Source: Metaphire vulgaris (taxonomy: Eukaryota > Annelida > Clitellata > Crassiclitellata > Megascolecidae). Taken from it: a stretch of 64,000 nucleotides of DNA. Positions 1-12,902 of this stretch are shown here, in pieces. Every line of letters begins with the position of its first letter. Within the stretch, counting starts at the first letter, position 1. The position numbers and the translations under genes were made by a program. The stretch covers positions 15,304,538 to 15,368,537 of the forward strand of contig CM030845.1 of the NCBI GenBank assembly GCA_018105865.1, read 5' to 3'. Below the pieces are notes generated by a model. It searched no databases. It was not told the origin of the DNA and saw nothing but the letters and a program-made list of their open reading frames with translations.

Positions 1-730
1 GCTTAGTTTGAAAAGACTTCACGTTAACCTGACTTCTTTATTCGTGTGAAAAATTCCTTTTCCTCGAAACTTCATATTCAATTTTTAAGTTTTCAGACAT
101 ATCCACAGCAAATGCAAAGTCACACAGCAGCCAATCTGAGTCTGTCATTTGTCGAGAAATTCACAATTTGTGCTTTTCATTTCCAAAAATAACACCATTT
201 CTCATTTACGCTTCCATACTCTTGTTAATAGCCTACATTACAAATGCTCAACCACCTCACAACTGTTGTGATAAACTGCATCAGAATATTCGCACTCCAT
301 CTCCTCCAACTAGGTCCTGAATTGTCCGCGGTTTAATCCTCTTGATCTGGATCAATGACCTAGCTGTTGAAATTTCTAAGAACTGATTTGCACAAACTTT
401 CTTCGTGAATGAATTCAGTGAAATGTGGAAGCTGCGTGACTTGGATGTTCACTTTTTGGTTTGTCATTGAGAAACTTGACAAGAACAACACGTTTTCCTA
501 TTAACGAAGGTGCACCATCAGCTGTTATAATTGGCCAACCTGTTCCATGGTATAGGACCATTCTGGTCAAACAGCTCTTTACATCGTTGCTGTGTTTAGC
601 CGCAAATAAGCCAAAAGGCGTAGTGCAATATTAATGCCCCTTGTAAAAATTGCTAATTACACTTGTTCTCTGGTGGGCCGCATGAAAGTCGTCCGCGGGC
701 CGCATGCGGGCCGCTGGTTGTCCACCCCTG
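1..730 (-). mobile_element. hAT transposase relic, truncated by window edge
   Basis: Positions 1-590 are the reverse complement of 23280-23865, so this is a second, oppositely oriented copy of the element at 22902-24469. Read on the minus strand, broken frames resemble the hAT transposases behind GTF2IRD2/ZBED5-type genes. The 5' terminus is seen at 716-730 (minus strand CAGGGGTGGACAACC), a typical hAT inverted terminal repeat. Positions 590-715 differ from the longer copy, so this one has an internal deletion. Stops in all frames make it a pseudogene. The other end lies left of the window. Confidence 0.75.
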
Positions 731-1560
731 TCCTAGGAATGAGCATCTACTGATGTACCTGCTCTCGAAAGCGCTATGTAAATTCACGAGTCTTTACTTA
801 CTTACCTACTTAGGCAGTGACGTAACAGCAATATGGTCCCATGCATAGATCAGACCAGACGGCGATTACGAAGCAGTGGGTTACGGTGTAATTACTTGTA
901 ATTAATTGTAATTTCGATTAGTTCAGTCTAAATTAAAGGTTGAAACGAATTTCCGATGGTTTTTGGAAGAGTCACGTGACCAATGGACTCCGTTCGTGGA
1001 TCATCGGATGCTCCGATGAATGATGGACGTCAGTGGAAAGCAGACGACTGGAAATGGAAAGGAAGAGGAGGAGGAGGAGGAGCAGCAGTGGAAGAGTCCG
1101 GAAAGACGAAGGAAGGAATGCGGACGAGGGACTGCGCGACGGAAGACAGGGTCCGACCGGGAGATAGAGCGGGGAAAGGGGGAGGTAGGGGGTGAAGGGA
1201 TTCCAGTTGATCGGCTAAGCAGAATATTTGCATTGCAAATGGCGTCTCTCGCTTCTCTAAGTCAGATCGACAAGAGAAGTGGGGATCGGAGGAGGAGGAG
1301 GAGGAAGAGGAGGAGGAGGAGGAGGAGGAGAGATTCTCTTGACCCTCAGACGACCCCACCCCTCAAATCCAAGCGACAGAATCTTTCAAGGAAGTTATTT
1401 TTATACTAAATATGATGATGATTATTATAATTATGATGACGACGACAACGACGATGGGTTCTTTTTATGATTACGACTCTATACTTGAATAATTGTCTGA
1501 CTGCAAAATTGTATGAAGCTGAGAAGATGGAACTATTTTGATCGAAATATATGTAGTCTC

Positions 1561-1733
<173 letters not shown>

Positions 1734-1985
1734 GAAATTGCTTTTAAGTTTGAATGGATTGCCTGTAATTGTCAGATAGGAAAACAAAGCGAGTAAACTG
1801 AGGCGCTTACAGTAATTATTATTCGCTTTTCTTCGTTTAATCGACAGAAAACGATGAACGAAGAAAACGAAAACATCGCTTCGAAGATCGGGAAATTTTG
1901 AAACGATTAATTATTCCGATGCGGATGAAGGTCTGACGGAATTCGAACACCACTTAAGAGATATTGGCATCGAGAACCTTCGAAT

Positions 1986-1987
<2 letters not shown>

Positions 1988-2038
<51 letters not shown>

Positions 2039-2250
2039 CTCCGTCGTTCGGTCGTTCTTCTATTCGCTTCGCTGTCATATTTAAAGGCTATCGCTTTAAT
2101 TCCCTCGAGTCGCGAGTTTCCCGATGTATTATTCCGCTCCACTTCCTCTTCTCAATGGAACAGTCCTCCTCCTCCTCCTCCTCCTCCTCCGTCCCCATCC
2201 CTCCTCCTCCTCCTCCTCCTCCACTTCCTCCTCCTCCTCCTCCTCCACTT
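1988..2250. repeat. (CT)n and (TCC)n tracts
   Basis: A CT dinucleotide tract spans 1988-2034. Interrupted TCC trinucleotide tracts follow at 2165-2250. Confidence 0.9.
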
Positions 2251-2549
2251 CCTTCCGTCCCTGCGTCTGACCTGTGCGTGTTTCTTGGAATATAAAGGAA
2301 CAATGGCGGTGTTGCCGCCGATGACTTTGCTTTCATTTGCCGCTTGATGCGCTCTGCGATCGAATCGCGTCACTGAAGCGAAACTAACCTCCGTCTACGG
2401 CAGAAGACCCACCCCCACCCCACCCCACCCACACGACACCCCACACAAAACCCTCATCTCCCCACCCCACACAGATAGACCACGTGATTGCGTAACGACG
2501 GTCGCCTCGGGCATCGCTACACTACAAAGCGGTCATGACACGAGGAGAC

Positions 2550-2550
<1 letters not shown>

Positions 2551-2628
<78 letters not shown>
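2551..2628. repeat. (GACA)n microsatellite
   Basis: About 19 units of GACA/CAGA. The same motif occurs at 1687-1733, 5913-5945 and 17240-17265, so this tetranucleotide is common in this genome. Confidence 0.95.
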
Positions 2629-2630
<2 letters not shown>

Positions 2631-2778
2631 GAGACAGAGGACAGACAGAGAGACGCTCTGCCGTTGGATCCAATCGCTGATATACATTCGTCAGTGGAGT
2701 GAAAGCAAACAAAACGACGATCTTTCTGCCGTTGGACGTCCATCACAGTCGACCTCAGTGGAGCCGCCAAACAAAACG

Positions 2779-2804
2779 ACGCCGCCGCCGTCCATCCGCC
2801 GCCT

Positions 2805-2848
<44 letters not shown>

Positions 2849-3017
2849 CGAGGCAAAGACGGTGGCGGCGTCTGAAAGGGTTATTGGTGACTGTGACAGT
2901 TGAGTCAGACGAGCGAAAAGACGATCGCCTTCACTGGAAGAAGAAACCCATCCTCCCTCCTCCTCCTCCTCCTCCTCCTCCTCCTCCTCCTCCTCCTCCT
3001 CCTCCTCCTCCTCCTCA
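2779..3017. repeat. (CCG)n and (CCT)n tracts
   Basis: A CCG-rich tract (2779-2848) and a CCT tract (2953-3016) translate as polyproline or polyleucine in different frames. There is no sign of a real gene. Confidence 0.9.
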
Positions 3018-3397
3018 TCTCTGGATCCGATTTAATCGTCGTTGTGCGCGTCGCTTTCCCTGCATTCGCCTCCGCGGAGAGGAGAGTGGAGATTCGCATT
3101 CAGAGACTTAATGGATGTCATTCTTCCACCGGAAGAGCTACTCGACAGAGAAACTCTACGGAGGCGAACGAAGGGTGATCACGTGATAAGCGCAGCAAAT
3201 GGTCTGTTGGTTGTACTTGATTTCCAATCTTCTCAATTGATCTGCTTTTCCTTCGACTCACTCTCTCTCTCTCTCTGTCTCCGACGGAGGAGACTCTCAG
3301 AGCAACTCCTTAGACGCCGCTCTACGAGAGAGGTCAGTGTAAATGAAAAAGAGCATCAAAGAAAGTAATCGACTCATTGTATACGACTGTCCAAAGG

Positions 3398-3400
<3 letters not shown>

Positions 3401-3462
<62 letters not shown>
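3401..3462. repeat. (CA)n microsatellite
   Basis: About 31 uninterrupted CA units. Confidence 0.95.
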
Positions 3463-3464
<2 letters not shown>

Positions 3465-3537
3465 TTGTTGACCAGAAAGCAGACGCCTGCAACAGATGCT
3501 AGGAGAGAGTCTAGAAAACTCTAGATTGTCGCTTATT

Positions 3538-3610
3538 GGTTAGCGCCTTCAGTTTTACCTGGCAACGGCTGAATGAGGGCGGTTGCCAGCCTTTCCCTCG
3601 CCTCCATATC
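3538..3610 (-). mobile_element. SINE body fragment
   Basis: About 70 bp closely match 22424-22495, the non-tRNA part of the tRNA-derived SINE at 22359-22659, in the same orientation. The tRNA head is absent, so this is a 5'-truncated copy. Confidence 0.55.
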
Positions 3611-4032
3611 TGGTGCACTAGTCGCTCCCAAATATAACATGGGGTTCAGTGCGTTCAGAGTCTTTCATTTTTAAAGTTGATTTAAGTTTAAATTCGATTT
3701 ATTAAATTGTAGGAAATATTTAACCTATCGGTGGTTGTCCCTTCCAGTTCATCAAGGCTATCGCTGACACTAACAACTGACAGTGAACATTTGAACGTTA
3801 TCATTATTGTTTCCGAAATCAAACGTTGGCTTCGTAGAGAAAGCATTCGGTCGTCAGATGACAATTGTGAATAACGTGACGAAGATTCGAAATGACAGAT
3901 TTATAGAACTTTGCAATTATTATGTCAACCTTAATAACAATAATAATTATGCAATTTTATTGCACCATTTCTAATACTCTAGAGGTATCAATCGGCGATA
4001 TTTCAAATTCATCAGCAAAAGACCAAGTCATT

Positions 4033-4035
<3 letters not shown>

Positions 4036-4090
<55 letters not shown>
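4036..4090. repeat. (AT)n microsatellite
   Basis: About 27 AT units. A shorter AT tract lies at 4293-4308. Confidence 0.95.
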
Positions 4091-4093
<3 letters not shown>

Positions 4094-4319
4094 TGTATAT
4101 AACTTATAATGGATCAGATTGAATTAGGTTCATTGGGCAAATGGTTTGAAGGACTGTGTTGTTAAGAGTTTTGAGGAAACAGTGACGCAGATTAGAAGCT
4201 TTCATATTTTTGAATCGTTGGATTTTGCTTTAAATTTACATTTTTTTCTACTGTGCTGGAGAAATTTGTAATCTAATCGCTAATATTAACTGTATATATA
4301 TATATATCATATATTATTA

Positions 4320-4714
4320 GGGCTGTCCATTAATTATGTTTTTTGGCCAATTTTTGACCCCCTTCCTCCTTGTCAACAACTGTCAACTTTCAGTTACCCC
4401 CTATAATTACGTCAAAAACTCTTGACCCCCCCAGATCAATGACAGGTCCCAAAAACAAGGTTATTATTTCTTGTGGTGATGACCATTTTTCCCTGTTTTG
4501 ATCATCGAGTGTAAAAATGTGGTGGTGATGACCTTTTTTCCCATGTTTTTTCATTGTAATAAGTAGTATTCCATGAAATTTCCTATTTTTGATTATTTGT
4601 AAAAAGTGAAATTGTTGACGTCAACTTCTCTTGACTCCCCTCCACCCTGTCAACAACTGTCAAACTTTTTCAAACCCTTCCCTTAAATTGTTGACGTAAT
4701 TAATGGACATCCCC
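4320..4714. mobile_element. MITE family F, copy 1
   Basis: Imperfect terminal inverted repeats (left ggctgtccattaatta, right taattaatggacatcc) bound about 395 bp with no coding capacity. The interior (repeated 'gtcaacaactgtcaac' and 'gatgaccttttttcc') matches the copy at 33884-34285. The right end lies about 90 bp upstream of the Lhx exon acceptor at 4803. No convincing target duplication was found. Confidence 0.8.
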
Positions 4715-4802
4715 TTACATCGGTGTGCTCTCAATCCTCTCATGTGATTGTAATTAATTTCTCCGATTTGTTGGCTTTAGGATTAAATTTTAAAATTTGC
4801 AG

Positions 4803-5416
4803 AGTTCAGAGACGAACTGAAGCTGGACGACGACGACTACGACGACGGCGACGACAAACACACCGGTCTCCATGACGACGCAGGGTCACGTGGGTCGACG
4901 ACGAATGCCTTTCTCTCGTCACACGCCGTCGACCGCCAGCAGAGCACTCTGTACGCCGCCAACGGAAACACGGTGGTCGTTTCCGGTGTGTCGTCATCCG
5001 GTTTCCATGACGACCAATTCAAAGACGAAGACCGATGTCCAAAAGACCAAGATGGCGGCGTCGATGCGACGAAGATCGAATCGGAAATGGCGGGAACTTT
5101 CGGCGCCACGAACGTTCATCTTTTGAACACGGACAGCAACTGCAGCGTCGATTCGAACTGCAGCGAAGGCAGTTCATACAACAACAACAACAGCTACAAG
5201 GAACGAGACAAGGAGAACAGCGACACGCAGGCGGCCAAGGACTGCAGCGCCGACGCATCGGTCGCGTCAGGAGCGAAGCGCCGAGGACCGAGGACAACGA
5301 TCAAGGCCAAACAACTCGAAACACTCAAGTCCGCATTCGCCTCCACCCCAAAACCAACTCGACACATCCGCGAACAACTGGCCCAAGAGACGGGGCTAAA
5401 CATGAGAGTCATTCAG
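4803..5416 (+). CDS. Lhx1/5: LIM-homeobox protein (Lhx1/5 group), linker and first part of homeodomain (internal exon)
   Basis: The exon is bounded by tttgcag|agttc and attcag|gtgaat. It starts with two bases completing a codon (incoming phase 1) and ends in phase 0, giving 204 full codons. The product is an acidic, Asp-rich then Ser/Asn-rich linker (including YNNNNSY) and, from 5276, homeodomain residues up to GLNMRVIQ in helix 3. Homeodomain residues, including [19 protein letters not shown] and [18 protein letters not shown], match vertebrate Lhx1/Lhx5 (Lim1) almost exactly. LIM-homeodomain factors of this group bind TAAT-type sites with Ldb cofactors and act in anterior and neural patterning; that role is family knowledge. 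The LIM domains must be encoded left of the window. Open frames on the opposite strand here are shadows. Confidence 0.95.
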
Positions 5417-5715
5417 GTGAATACACTCCCCATCCTCATATCTACAGATCACTTAATAAGCAGATTCAATATATTTTACTATTTCGCCGTAAAATGATCT
5501 TTTCTGCTAAAATAGAGACGCAGAATGGCATCTGATGTTAGACTTAAATGCAAATCATCGATGTCCAAATGGACAAAGTCCTAATGTTGCGTCAAAGGCA
5601 GATTCAAATGGGAACATTATTCTCCGCTTCTGTTTATCATTTAAGTCGATGCAACGTAATATTGCCGTACATCTGGCTCTTTATATACGCGCCATATGTG
5701 TCTCATAGGCTTGTG

Positions 5716-5769
<54 letters not shown>

Positions 5770-5877
5770 CGTTTGATGGGAATAGAGAGGAGCGTGCATT
5801 GGTGGAGATTGAGAGCAGTTGGATGCACTTATGAGGAGTAACGGTGACCATCGGTGTCAGCAGGATGGGACGGAGAC

Positions 5878-5946
<69 letters not shown>

Positions 5947-6929
5947 GACAGAGGCAGCGACAGAGACAGGGACAGAGACAGAGAGAGAAATGGAGACAGA
6001 CAGACAGACAGAGGAGAGAGAGACAGAGAGAGACAGAGAGAGAGACAGAGAGAGAGACAGAGACAGAGAAAAGGAGAGAGAGAGCATTAGAGGCGCGGTC
6101 GTGTCGTTTGCTTCGTTTCTGATAAAAATCCCATTAAATTCTGTCGGCGCTGAGGTCGTCGTCGTCGACGGAGGAGGAGGAGGAGGAGGAGGAGGAGGAG
6201 GAGGAGGAGGAGGGGGTGACGGTCTATCAGATAGGCGCTTCGATTTATCTGCTGGCGTGGACAGGGGTGTCGAGGGCTTTCGTCCGCTGAGGATTTGAAC
6301 GGTAGCCAGGGGCGCTGTCGACCGTCCCATCGGACGCCCCGACCGCCCGTCCACCGACACCCTCGGCGGCCACGGCCACGGCTGAAAACACCCGCCGCTA
6401 TCTCATCCCTTCCTTCCGTCTGCCAGAAATAGACGACGACTGCCCCCTCTCTCCTCTCTCCCCTCTCCCCTCTCTCTCCTCCCCCCCTTTCTCTCCTCTC
6501 TCTCCCCCTCTCCACTGTCTCTCCTCCCTCTCTCTCCTTTTCTTCTCGTAAAAGTGTTTCCTATCTATTTCTTCGTCGAATGGTTTTGATTTTCATATTC
6601 AATTGTTTCGTTGTCGTCTGTTGGTATTTAAGGACGCGACCGAATGGCACAATTTCAGAGTTCGATTTATCGGGTGAGGAGGTGGGGGGAGGGGTGATTT
6701 CCCTCGGGTGGAAGGCCGATGTTTATCAGTCTGGCCCTCTTTGGAGGTCTAACATTTTTGAACGGAAGTGGTTCATCTCCTGAGATGCATTTTGAACAAT
6801 TGAACATTTTTAACAAATTAAACTAAATCATGCAAATGAACGAATTTTTTCGCTGAAATTCTCTTTCATTGATGCAGTTTTCCTCACTTCCACCAATTTA
6901 CTTATAGTCAACTGAAATTAGAAAGTATG

Positions 6930-6965
<36 letters not shown>

Positions 6966-7858
6966 CGTACAGCCTTGCGTTATTTGTTGTCGTGAGGCGT
7001 TCCTATGAGTTGAGCGACGGCGTGCAACGGCGTGCGTTCGTATTACGTTTTAATCAATTGACGACGCCTGTATTTGTGAAAGCCATTGACCGTGATCTTG
7101 GTACAAACTATCCTTTTACACTTACGATTAAAAAACCTGAGAAACTTTCTCCGATGGATTTTCTCAGGCCGCGTCTTCTCTTCTCAGCGGGTATTTCGCC
7201 CGACAACATCGATCGGGCGCCGTGGCGTTGTTTAGATCACCACCGGGTGGCTACACAGATCCAAAGGGCAACAACGCGTCTCCTACGAAGACATTTGCAA
7301 TGGGTCGTCATCGAGATGTACGACCATTAGAGGTTAATCATATCTGCAGAGGCTGTGAGGTCCTAGTTTTTAAACAGCACTCTCGGTGCAAAACTTTAAG
7401 TCGTGAAACAGCGAAACCCTTCGTGTTTAGCTGTTGTACGCGGTCCTAATGTTCGGACGTCCTGTGGAGTTCCTTTCAATGGATCTCTACGAATCGCCCG
7501 CAACCACCTATCTAGACTTTCTTTGACCCGCTGACCTCCAGCTTCCAGGTGAACATTCCAACTCAGTCGTTGTCGCCTGAGACTTATTGCTGGCAATTTG
7601 TTTCGTCATTCGTTGGCGCCAGAATGTCCATATCAGTGCACGCCGAAGGAATACGAGACAGCAAAATTCTGTTTTAAAAAAATCAAAAATAGAATCTAAG
7701 CACAGAGAAGAGGAGAAGACAATCTTGAAGATGGAATTGACGAAATCTTCGAGACTTTTTGGATTTTACCTTCGGAGGCAACTGCCCTGTGTTTCGACCG
7801 AACGTCTTTCTTGGATGAATGGCAAAAATGTCGGAAGTTGATTCTGTTATTTTGCTAT

Positions 7859-8010
<152 letters not shown>

Positions 8011-8879
8011 TATTATTTACCTGGTGGCGTTGTATGCTATTGTCATTGTCTGCTGGTGCTGCTGGTGCCAGATGTCGTCTCCATCGTCTCTTCCATTCTT
8101 TTCTGTTTGAGGATCTGTGGATTAACTCTTGAGAGTTCTCTTGCGCCTCTTTAAGAATTGCTTTAAAAATCCGCTTCATTCTCACTCCTCCTCCTCCTCC
8201 TCCTCCTTCCTTTTTCCTTCTTCTTCTTCTTCATCTTTCTTCGACTTCTTCCTCCAACGCCATTCTCAAAGGCTTTCTTAGCATAGACGCAGAATTAGCA
8301 TGCCTTGTCGATAACTTGTTCATTGGTAATGCTTTGAAAAGCAATTCTTGATGGCATTTATTGTCTGATGTGTGATCGTGACCTCATTATCCATTTCTTC
8401 TTCTGCTAACTCGTCCAATGTGGCGAACTCCTTATCATAATTTATGTTGCACTTCAATATTTGCAATCGATGTAGGCCCTATGCAGGCTGTTGCTCGAAT
8501 AAATAGATTAAATACAGGATCCGATTAGAATCCTAAGATGGAGTGAGCCATCACCTGAGCATCAGTGTCATTGCATTCGCCATTTAATCTCGGGATCCGT
8601 TTTCTGCTGGAATGTTGTATTGCAGATGACCAGTTCCTTCCTTCCTGTTTTCCAGAATAAATTCCAGAATATGGAAGTGATTGACGTGCTGATGCATTTC
8701 AAGTCTCAGTTCGTATTCTGTCCATTGACGACGAATTAACATTCTCACGAATAAATAATTTTATATTCAAATAAATCAACAGGGGATGCAAATGCACTTG
8801 TTTGGAAAATAGGTTTCAATCTGAAACAAACGACCCATTTGCGAACTACAGTCAGAAATTAGTGTTTTGTATGAAGTAC

Positions 8880-9742
8880 TGAGTTTGAATACTCATGTAA
8901 AGGTACAAGTATTATGGCATTTTTTACTTAAGTAAAAGTAAAAAGTACCTATGAAAATAGTTACTCAAGTAAAAGTAAAAAAGTACTCCCCAAAAGTTAC
9001 TTTTAAAGTAAAAAGTAAAAAGTATCGCGATGGAAGGAATCGTCAACAGCTCCACCTTATCTTGTTAAATCACATTTTTATTGGGGCCTACTCTTTTAAG
9101 CAACATGCAGTAACATCAACAGTCAACACGTACATATACCATGGCTGGAAAATGTGGTTTTACAAATCTAGGTTTTTAGCTTTTTTTAAAAAACTTAAAA
9201 GTCAAAATTGAGGCTTTTAGGTTTTTATTCTTTAGGCCTAAATAGAAAAATGAAAAACCTCGTATTTAATGTATTTAAAGTTTCTTACACTCTGCAGTCA
9301 GAGAAACACATGTGTGGCAAGAATATAGAGAAAGGTTTATACTTTATAGGCTTTGACATGTGACAAGAGTATAGAAAGTGGTCAATAGGCGTTTACATGC
9401 CAAGCATTAAAACCTAAAAACCTAAATCTTATCTTTAAAACCCTAGTTTTTTTCCAGCCACCATTAACTTCATAAGTGCATTAGTAGCGTCAAAAATAGC
9501 TAAGAGCTTGCTGTTTATTCTATAAACCCTGCTGTGGAACTAAGTAAGTAGAAATTTAGTAGACCTACGGGAAGTTGGGAAGAACTAAACACCGTGTTTG
9601 AACAGCAACACGAGTAAAAGCAAAGAAAGTTGACGATGAGAAATTTTTCTTGTAACGGGACGTGAAGGACATAATGTAACAAAGTAAAAGTACTAATATT
9701 TGAATAAAAACTTACTTTGTTACAAGTAAAAAGTACTGTGCA
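8880..9742. mobile_element. Repeat element with AAGTAAAAGTA-rich ends
   Basis: Both ends (8889-9029 and 9680-9740) are built of short 'aagtaaaagtaaaaagtac' units in roughly opposite arrangement. This is reminiscent of non-autonomous hAT-type elements in aquatic animals. It has no coding capacity, and the exact boundaries are uncertain. It hosts the nested element at 9143-9459. Confidence 0.45.
9143..9459. mobile_element. MITE-like element nested in the preceding repeat
   Basis: Inverted ends ggctggaaaa / ttttttccagcc enclose about 317 bp. They are flanked by the 5-bp direct repeat accat (9138-9142 and 9460-9464). Short 'aaaacctaaaaa' motifs lie inside both ends. Confidence 0.5.
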
Positions 9743-9888
9743 AATTGTGTACTTCGTTATCGCGCAACATTGTCAGAAATTAATAACCTCGTTGCTCATG
9801 GGATACTGGAATGGAGAGGGAGAGAGATAAAGAGAAGAGAGAGGCAGACAGACAGAAAGTCAGACAGAAAGACAGACAGGCAAGTGTC

Positions 9889-9925
<37 letters not shown>

Positions 9926-9962
9926 CAGTTGATGTTGTTTCTGTGTTTGTGTTTGTGTATAG

Positions 9963-10122
9963 GTTTGGTTTCAGAATCGTCGGTCTAAGGAGCGGCGTAT
10001 GAAACAGCTGAGTGCGATGGGAGCTCGGCGCCAATTCTACCGAAGTCCCCGTCGCCTTCGGATGATCAGACCCGGGGAGGACTTCCCCGACGACTCACCT
10101 GCGCTACACGGATACTATGCAG
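9963..10122 (+). CDS. Lhx1/5: Lhx1/5, end of homeodomain (internal exon)
   Basis: The exon starts after tgtatag at phase 0 and ends tatgcag|gtgaca at phase 1 (160 nt). Its first codons complete helix 3, [18 protein letters not shown], with Trp48, Phe49, Gln50, Asn51 and Arg53 in place. MGARR and a FYRSPRRLR segment follow, matching the conserved post-homeodomain block of Lhx1/5 proteins. The remaining codons ([19 protein letters not shown]) are lineage-specific tail. Phase and splice sites join cleanly to 5416 and 11777. Confidence 0.96.
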
Positions 10123-10322
10123 GTGACACTACTGCACACCTGCGCTTACGTACATCAGCCTTAGTTTGTATGTCGTATATCAGATGATGAATGCAACAGC
10201 ATTCGTCATCTGACATAAGTCAACAAGTCAACTTGAATCGGTAACAAACTCACATTCTACTGGAGTGTTGATGTGAATGTCACATGTCAATCATTCGTCA
10301 AGACACTGAGAATCAGCTGCCA

Positions 10323-10398
10323 TTTATTCCCCATTCTCACTTAATCTCCTATACGATAATCTCTGGGCGATTACAGCATGCGATTTACTACACGCACA

Positions 10399-10449
<51 letters not shown>

Positions 10450-11667
10450 ATGGTTGTTAACGCACATTAAGTCATTCACAAGTGAAGAATCATAAGTGCA
10501 GGATGAGTCACGTGTCCTAAACAGCGTATATGCCAAACTGCAGAGCACAGTTTTCATTCGGCGTTTAAAAGTAACTGTAGAAACAGTTAAGTCCAAAGTG
10601 ACAGATTTCGGTAGATTGTTCCAAACAGACGAAGCAGCGTTGGCGAAGGAACGGTTGGTGAGAGAAAGGCGAGTGCGCCGCTGTAGCAGTTTATTAGCAC
10701 CTCGTGATCTCCATAGTAGAGACTGTTCCTGCAACCGGATGACATCTGCCAGTTAGTTATAGTCGTATCGTCATAAAAGTGATCAGATTAATCTTGTATT
10801 GGATACGGTATCGTATTGGTAGCCAATGGAGACGAGCTAGGGTCGATGTGATGTGTTCCGTTCGGCTGGCTTTTCAGTGAGTTCTGCATCCGTTGCAGCT
10901 TTTGTAAGTTTTTCCCGAGGTGCTGTAAAGTACAGAGTTGCAGTAGTAAAGTCTACTGCTAACCACGGAACAGGTTATTGAGGCGGCTGTGTCAAAATCG
11001 ATGCTATTACGGATGTGCCATAGAACCCGCATGTGAAAGTATGTTGACTTGCAGATTGTGTCAAGATGGTCATCAAATGACAGTGTGTCGTCGATGGTTA
11101 CACCCAGACTGCGGGTGTTGCTTTTCGTTTGAATGAAATGGGTGCCAATCACAACGGATGATATCCTGCCATCCATGCGTTGCCGCGAGCAAGTTCCAAT
11201 GACAATGGCTTCCGTCTTGTCTGGATTCAGCGACAATCCATTGACATCGAGCCAGAGGTGAATAACGTAAAAACAGTTGTCCAGAGTCGACATTGCCTTG
11301 TTGTTGGTGAGTGCAATGTACAACTGTGTGCCATCGGCATACTGACTGTGCTATATTCACTTCGGATGAAGGTGCAATTTGTGTCACCGGCGCCATGTAC
11401 AATATGAATAGTAACTGTCCGAGTACGGAGCCTTATGGGACTCCAAATTCACAGCGCTCTGTCGACGACTGTTTGCCACCAACGCGTACTGGCTGAGTGA
11501 GGTATGACGCTATCCATTTGAGATGCCAAACGTGTAGTGGTCTGCACAGCAGAGTTTTAATATCAACTGTGTCGAAGGCGGCTGACAGGTCCAGTTGCAG
11601 TAGGGCAGTTCGATGACCAGCATCGGCTGCGGCGACGTACAAGTCATTCAGCATTTTCAGCAATGCC
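10323..11667 (-). mobile_element. Non-LTR retrotransposon fragment (CR1/L2-like), LINE A
   Basis: On the minus strand, broken frames contain RT segments: LLQLDLSAAFDTVD (11570-11620), GLSLNPDKTEAIVIG (about 11200), a SLGVTIDDTLSFDDHL block, and the C-terminal FKRRMKTVLCSLAY block (about 10550). The 3' end runs into a TTA/TAA microsatellite at 10397-10447. The 5' part is missing; the fragment stops at a TA tract at 11673-11716. It sits in the Lhx intron in antisense orientation. Confidence 0.85.
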
Positions 11668-11672
11668 GATAA

Positions 11673-11715
<43 letters not shown>

Positions 11716-11776
11716 ACATTATATATAATAGTGTTTTATAAGCATACAGCGTTGTTAATATGGTGCTTTGTTGTAG

Positions 11777-11929
11777 AAAACTGTGACTTTTATCCGGGAT
11801 ATTCTGGATACGATTTCTTTGCGATGTCGTCGGCCAGTGATCCGAGCCAGATGGCCTACGTCCCGCTGGCGTCTTCAGGGCCCAGCGGAGGACCGCTGAC
11901 CAACCCAGCGAACGCCGATCAAGTCTCAG
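11777..11929 (+). CDS. Lhx1/5: Lhx1/5, C-terminal tail exon
   Basis: This 153-nt exon lies between tttgttgtag and gttcgt, entering and leaving at phase 1. It encodes ENCDFYPGYSGYDFFAMSSA and later VPLASSGPSGGPLTN. Vertebrate Lhx1 has a comparable NYDFFPQGPP...VPSSGPSGTPLG block, so this is the conserved tail motif of the family. The exon is short, and its identity rests on this alignment and on the phase match with both neighbours. Confidence 0.9.
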
Positions 11930-12549
11930 GTTCGTATATGGAGAATAAGATCGCGACAAAGTGAATAAGTAAATAGACATGTTCCGTTGAAAAGTCGAAT
12001 AGTCTTGTGCGTGTTAATTAGCTGTGACTGGCAAACGCGTTTCTCTCAGTCGAAGAGCCCAACGACAGGCGTTTTGTTTCGTCTGTCATTGGCTTTCTTC
12101 CTCCTCTGAGACAGCTGCTCCGATCTGTCTTCAAACTCTTTTTCTAAGTCACTTCGTTCCTGGGACGCCGCTCTTTCTTGTTGTGTTTGTCGTCGGCGTC
12201 CATTCACTGGCGTTAATTGAGACTACGGAAGGTCGTTTTGCCGGTCGATGGCAGTTGATGTTCAGTGAATGAGGCGGAATTCGATGGAGAGAGGGAGGGA
12301 GTCCAGAGAAGTAGACGGCGACTGATGAACGCTGCAATTAAATCGAGATGATTGCGACCCTCGTTGACTGATACATCTGCAATCATTTCCCTCTTGAAGT
12401 GCACTGTAAACGCCGTAGAGCGCTCTTCTGGGACTCTTGCACTCCTATATTTAGCTATTCCAAGTGACGTCGAAATTCTGTCATTCAAGAAACGCCCTCG
12501 TTTACATGGACGGTCATTCTCCAGTCGCATCCGTCAGTCCTTCCGTCCC

Positions 12550-12799
12550 GTACATGGACTTTGGTCATTTTTAAAACCCAACCAACCCACTATGATTCAG
12601 ACCCAACCCATGAAAGCATTAGGGTTGCTTGACCCAACCCAACTCACCCTAATACATTACAATTCTTACACCATGACTTATTTTCTGACCTAACCCTACC
12701 CAACCCAACTCACCATAAACATGGACATTTCTGACCCAACCTAATCCAACCTAACCCAACCCAACCCATGGGTGAACCCAATCCACGTCCATGTCTAAA
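12550..12799. mobile_element. MITE with CCCAACC-rich interior
   Basis: The ends gtacatggactttgg and (reverse complement) tttagacatggacgtgg form a short inverted repeat. They are flanked by a perfect 9-bp direct repeat, ttccgtccc, at 12541-12549 and 12800-12808. The interior is full of CAACCC/TAACCC hexamers. It is non-coding. Confidence 0.65.
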
Positions 12800-12819
12800 T
12801 TCCGTCCCTCCTTCCACGA

Positions 12820-12902
12820 TGACGTCATTCAGTCAACCGGATGACGACGACGATGCGGTATGACGTCGTCTGGCTTGATGGATGACGTATATAAGTCACG
12901 TG
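12820..12902 (+). promoter_or_regulatory. Promoter-like cluster: CRE, TATA box, E-box
   Basis: A perfect CRE palindrome TGACGTCA (12820-12827) is followed by more TGACG half-sites (12842, 12861, 12883), a TATATAAG box (12888-12895) and a CACGTG E-box (12897-12902). The order and spacing resemble a core promoter. No recognisable coding exon follows within a few hundred bases. It could be an internal promoter of the Lhx gene or chance. Confidence 0.3.

Noticed and set aside
4806..5535. Overlapping open frames in other frames and on the minus strand of the homeodomain exon
   Set aside because: They are shadows. Only the frame carrying the homeodomain matches a known family and has compatible splice phases.
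6992..7330. 112-codon open frame in the Lhx intron
   Set aside because: No recognisable domain and no splice-phase link to the neighbouring exons. Could be chance or an old repeat.
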